From Leucogyrophana mollusca (lineage: Eukaryota; Basidiomycota; Agaricomycetes; Boletales), in assembly GCA_021014945.1 (NCBI GenBank), contig MU266684.1:1-22712 (forward strand): a stretch of 22,712 nucleotides of DNA. Direction: 5' to 3'. The position numbers were made by a program, and so were the translations under genes. Below the pieces are notes generated by a model, which worked only from the letters and a program-made list of their open reading frames with translations, made no database searches and was not told the DNA's origin. Shown one piece after another: positions 19,578-22,712 of the stretch. How positions within the stretch are numbered: the stretch's first letter is position 1; each line of letters begins with the position of its first letter.

Positions 19578-22026
19578 CTATCCCTCGAACGCTCCAGGAG
19601 CGACATCAACACCCAAGGTGCTCTTCGCGAACCCGCGCATACTCCGCTCCAGCTCGTCTTCGAAGCCCTCTCCGGACCGCCTCAAACCCAGCCTAACTCG
19701 GACCCACTGGCGCACTTTGCTGGCCCAGAACACGACGTCGAGGGAGAACATAATGCTCCGGAAAGTGAGGTCGTGATAGTACTCGCGCATGCGCTGTGTG
19801 AGCGATAGATTCGGAGCTCGTGTTAGCGACTGGGAGGCCCAGTAACCGGTGATCTTGATACGATTTACGGGGGAGCCGAGAGCTTGGTTGTTTCCTAGTT
19901 TGATGACTCGTTAGATATCTAATCTCATAACTGAAGATCCAAATGCAAACTGACCCTGAACAATGCTATAATCCGGTGGTACTGGTCAGGAAAGTTGTCC
20001 GAGTCCACAGTAAATCAGACATACCGCATGTTCCTTCCTAGGAAAATCAATTCTTTTGGCATCTTGTCGGTATCGCTCAAAAATCCCTTCAGCTTCGCTT
20101 TCATCCTCACGCTCTGCTCGTATTGATCGAGCTCCTCTGGCTCTCCGTTGCCATTTTCCTTCCGTTCATTAGGACGATTCCCAAACTTGACCGGCCGCAT
20201 CAGGGTCGCGCTCGCAAATAAATCCGGGCTGCCAATGCCCCATCCCTTCGTAGCGCTCTCAACGGCACCCCAATCTGCAGCCAAGAGCCCACGCCACAGT
20301 CCCGCGTATTCTCTCCTGAATTTGTCTTCCACCCGGACATACAACCCATGGTCAAGGAGAACGAGCTGTGCGTGGGACCGAAGAGATGGGTTTGGATTAG
20401 GACGGATGATAATATTGCCTGGGTGCGGGTCGCAATGTACGAAGCCCCACGAGAACATCTGCGCGGAGAAGAGCGACACCATTGTGTGCATTATTGACCG
20501 GGTTCCGCCTTTAAGATGAACGCCGTCAAATGGGTTGGTGGTACCTTTAGAAGAAGACGAGAGGGCAAAAGCGGGAGGGTTGCTGGTCTCCTCGCCCATA
20601 AGTCGCCGAACAGCAACGCGGTCGCTAAGTCGCACGCCATCGATCCATTCTGCGGTGAGCACCTTTTTGGTGGAGTATTCTGGGTAGACCGTTGGAATGT
20701 GTACGTGAGGCGCGAGGCGCGGCTCGGAGGCGACAAATGCGGCTGTGGTACGTGCGTTCTCGGCTTCTTGCACGAAGTCGAGTTCTTGTCGAAGATGGTC
20801 ATTTATGAAATCTGTAATAGTGCAATCGTAAGCGAAATAAGAGTGTGTTGCTGATGCATGACGTACCAACGACAAAATACACCGGCATATCGAAGACCCA
20901 TTTCTCGAACATCCACATCACTGCACGGAACGCGGCAAGGTCCCATTCTATCTGCTTTCCTACATCCGGTTTTTGCACCTTGACGGCGACCCACTCTCCG
21001 CTGTGTAGTCGCGCCTTGTGGACCTGTGCGATGCTCGCGCTCGCAATGGCGTTTTCGTCGAATTCTGCAAAGACCTCGGATGGGGTAGCACCAAATTCAC
21101 GCACGAAAACGGAATGGATGGTGGAGTAGGGTATTTGGGGAGCTGAATCGAATAGGCGGGCAAATTTGTCTTGCATAGGGCGCGGCATGAGGGGCGCATT
21201 CGCACCAATTGCTTGTCCTGATGTGTGTGGAGACATCGCGTGAGTGGGCACCAAGTGCGGAAATTAATAGAGTAGAAGACGCACCAATCTTAATATAAAG
21301 GCCTCCGTTGGACGTGAAGAGGTGATACATCCGATCCGCGACGCGCTCGTGCAGCTGGGGTATAAGATGCGATTTCTCCGGCGTGAAATTTAGTTTGTAA
21401 TCTAGGGTAATCATGGCGCACTAAAGGTGAGGTCAGAACATGAGACATGGAGCACCAAACATGAACAAGAAAATCAATATTTATTCTATTCAGTGACCAG
21501 AGGACGCCTGGTACCCATTCACATGTTGTGATCGAGAGAAGTTCTGCAATATATGCATGAAAAATAAAGCTCCAGATGTTTGCCACCGTCTGAGTCGCAG
21601 GGATGCGCCCCACGAGATTCGATGCAAAACCAGCCAAGTTCCGGTTCCCATAAGCAGAAGTTTACGCAATTGAATGAAAACGGCGGCGGGTTTAAGTACC
21701 AGCGACACTGAAGTACTCACAGTCCACAAAGTTCGAGCATTTCTCCCTACCGCAGACGCATTGAGCTCTCTGTCAAGCAGCAATGCGGAGCTAATTCCAA
21801 GGGCCAGGTAGGCTGATCTGCGTGCGTATTTGCGCAGACGGGACGACCCGGAGTTGGGTGGTGCAGTTGTGGAGGACGCGGAGAGGCTTCGGCTGAGTAT
21901 GGCTGGAGGCGAAAAGGCCCGGTTCAAGTGAGGTGCCAGTCGTGGCGACGTAAGGTTAACTGCGAGGGACATCCACGACGGACGTGCTCGCAGGGCGAGA
22001 CAGAAGGCGGGCAATATCGGTGCCAT
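19578..22026 (-). CDS. MCP2: Mitochondrial ABC1/UbiB-family atypical kinase (MCP2/ADCK1-like)
   Basis: The family are atypical kinases/ATPases of mitochondria; the yeast MCP2 and animal ADCK1 branch is linked to mitochondrial lipid and coenzyme Q handling. Exons in transcript order: 22026-21721, 21420-21285, 21217-20867, 20811-20025, 19965-19955, 19894-19578; about 635 aa. Residues 1-70 are Arg/Ser-rich (mitochondrial targeting), followed by a short hydrophobic segment (SAYLALGISSALLL, 71-84). Family motifs: NGGLYIKIGQ at 140-149, the Ala-rich loop ASASIAQVH at 206-214, catalytic Lys in VAVKVQ (K227), HCDPHPGN at 390-397 and metal-binding DHG (LLDHG) at 416-420, which takes the place of DFG. 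The NGG-YIK-GQ form points to MCP2/ADCK1 instead of the COQ8 branch (KxGQ in an Ala-rich helix). Intron 1 is 300 nt while the others are 55-67 nt; exon 5 is only 11 nt, giving RIVQGNNQ across three exons. The ATG at 22026 is used; GTG further up is not a likely start. Confidence 0.9.
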
Positions 22027-22712
22027 TTGAACCACCTGTTATGGTGGAGTTATCCGTGCTCCAAGGGTAAGCTCGAGCTCCTGAACTATGGGTAGCTCCG
22101 GGGAATATGCGAGGATTACAAGGACCGTATCATGTTTTCCTGGATGGCGGAATAAGTCAAAGAACTCGAACGCCAGCACTCATGCAGCTGACCGAGATTT
22201 TGCCAACGGAATGGCATGCGTCAGGGCATTCCGAGCCGTCGATTGGCCGCTTCGGCGTGACGCAAGTCGATTAGCCGGCGGCACGGGGATTTGATCGGAG
22301 TCACATACCAACTGTCACGGCGTCACCTCCTCAGATCTCAGACTCCATGCCGTTCGCCCTTCTGTCTTATTAGTCTTCATGCAGTTCTGGTTAGACTGGT
22401 AACCACTCCATCTATGAGGCAAGCCGTCGATAGACGGACTGGTAAAACTGAGTTTAAATCTAGAGGCAGCGCGGATTGTGACCGAATCGGGATTCTGGAC
22501 TTGGCAAAAAATTAGATTTATTGTCACTTGTAAAATAAGTTTAAATAACTAGATCACCAGGTGCGATGTCAAGACCTTGAATACGCTCGCTATTACACAG
22601 ATGGACACTACAACATTCGTTCGAGGCATACACAGCGCTCCTTTGCGTGGACTGGAACATCTTGCTCGGGTTCTAATCCCCATGGAAACTCTGCTAACTG
22701 TGTACCTCTCGA
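22027..22712. other. Upstream region of the kinase gene, no gene recognised
   Basis: Presumed promoter and leader of the minus-strand kinase gene, then unassigned DNA to the window edge. Open frames of about 70 codons show no motif. No TATA box is obvious in the 100 bases before the kinase ATG. Confidence 0.5.

Noticed and set aside
19114..19776. 220-codon plus-strand frame
   Set aside because: Its last 200 bases are antisense to the well-supported C-terminal kinase exon, and the rest has no motif or splice signals.
22027..22035. Upstream GTG as start of the kinase gene
   Set aside because: Eukaryotic nuclear genes rarely start at GTG, and a good ATG at 22026 opens the mitochondrial presequence.
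22655..22690. T-arm-like GGGTTCTAATCCC suggesting a tRNA at the right edge
   Set aside because: No matching acceptor stem, anticodon arm or A box can be found upstream, so no cloverleaf forms.

Overview
The window looks like nuclear DNA of a mushroom-type basidiomycete (Agaricomycetes). The evidence is short GT-AG introns (mostly 48-86 nt), a tandem family of secreted eight-cysteine class I hydrophobins, and multi-exon housekeeping genes of fungal type. There are no bacterial-style operons, no CRISPR array and no intact transposon. All calls come from reading the sequence; exon joins were chosen by reading frame, splice signals and family conservation. No database search was run.

Layout. (1) 1-2079: mostly non-coding DNA with an imperfect foldback repeat (175-264) and one tRNA-Gly(UCC) gene (609-680) that has a TATA-like element about 30 bp upstream. 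(2) 2080-11723: a same-strand tandem array of five hydrophobin loci (starts at 2151, 4152, 7172, 8859 and 11186) plus a decapitated hydrophobin fragment (5001-5123). Four loci have intact three-exon genes encoding 114-117 aa, with identical cysteine spacing and identical intron positions. The first locus (2151-2617) keeps all eight cysteines but has lost the GT donor of intron 1 and has a longer C-terminus. Four of the copies share a core promoter block, CACCRAAAA followed by TATA at identical spacing. The spacers of about 0.4-2 kb between copies hold no recognisable genes. (3) 12799-16699: a 14-exon gene for a bifunctional lysine-ketoglutarate reductase/saccharopine dehydrogenase of about 997 aa with a likely mitochondrial presequence. 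(4) 17035-18549: a three-exon gene for a Mid1-type stretch-activated calcium channel subunit (about 474 aa). (5) 19578-22026, minus strand: a six-exon gene for a mitochondrial ABC1/UbiB-family atypical kinase of the MCP2/ADCK1 kind (about 635 aa), convergent with the Mid1 gene. (6) 22027-22712: its upstream region, with nothing else recognised.

The hydrophobin cluster is the accessory part: secreted amphipathic coat proteins that multiplied by local duplication and are partly decaying. The right half is conserved housekeeping sequence (lysine catabolism, calcium entry, mitochondrial lipid/quinone homeostasis) with no obvious functional tie to the hydrophobins. I did not find a wholly new system. 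The most useful second-look items are the shared hydrophobin promoter block, the GC-donor copy and its relic neighbour, micro-exons of 11 and 17 nt, and two unusually long first introns.
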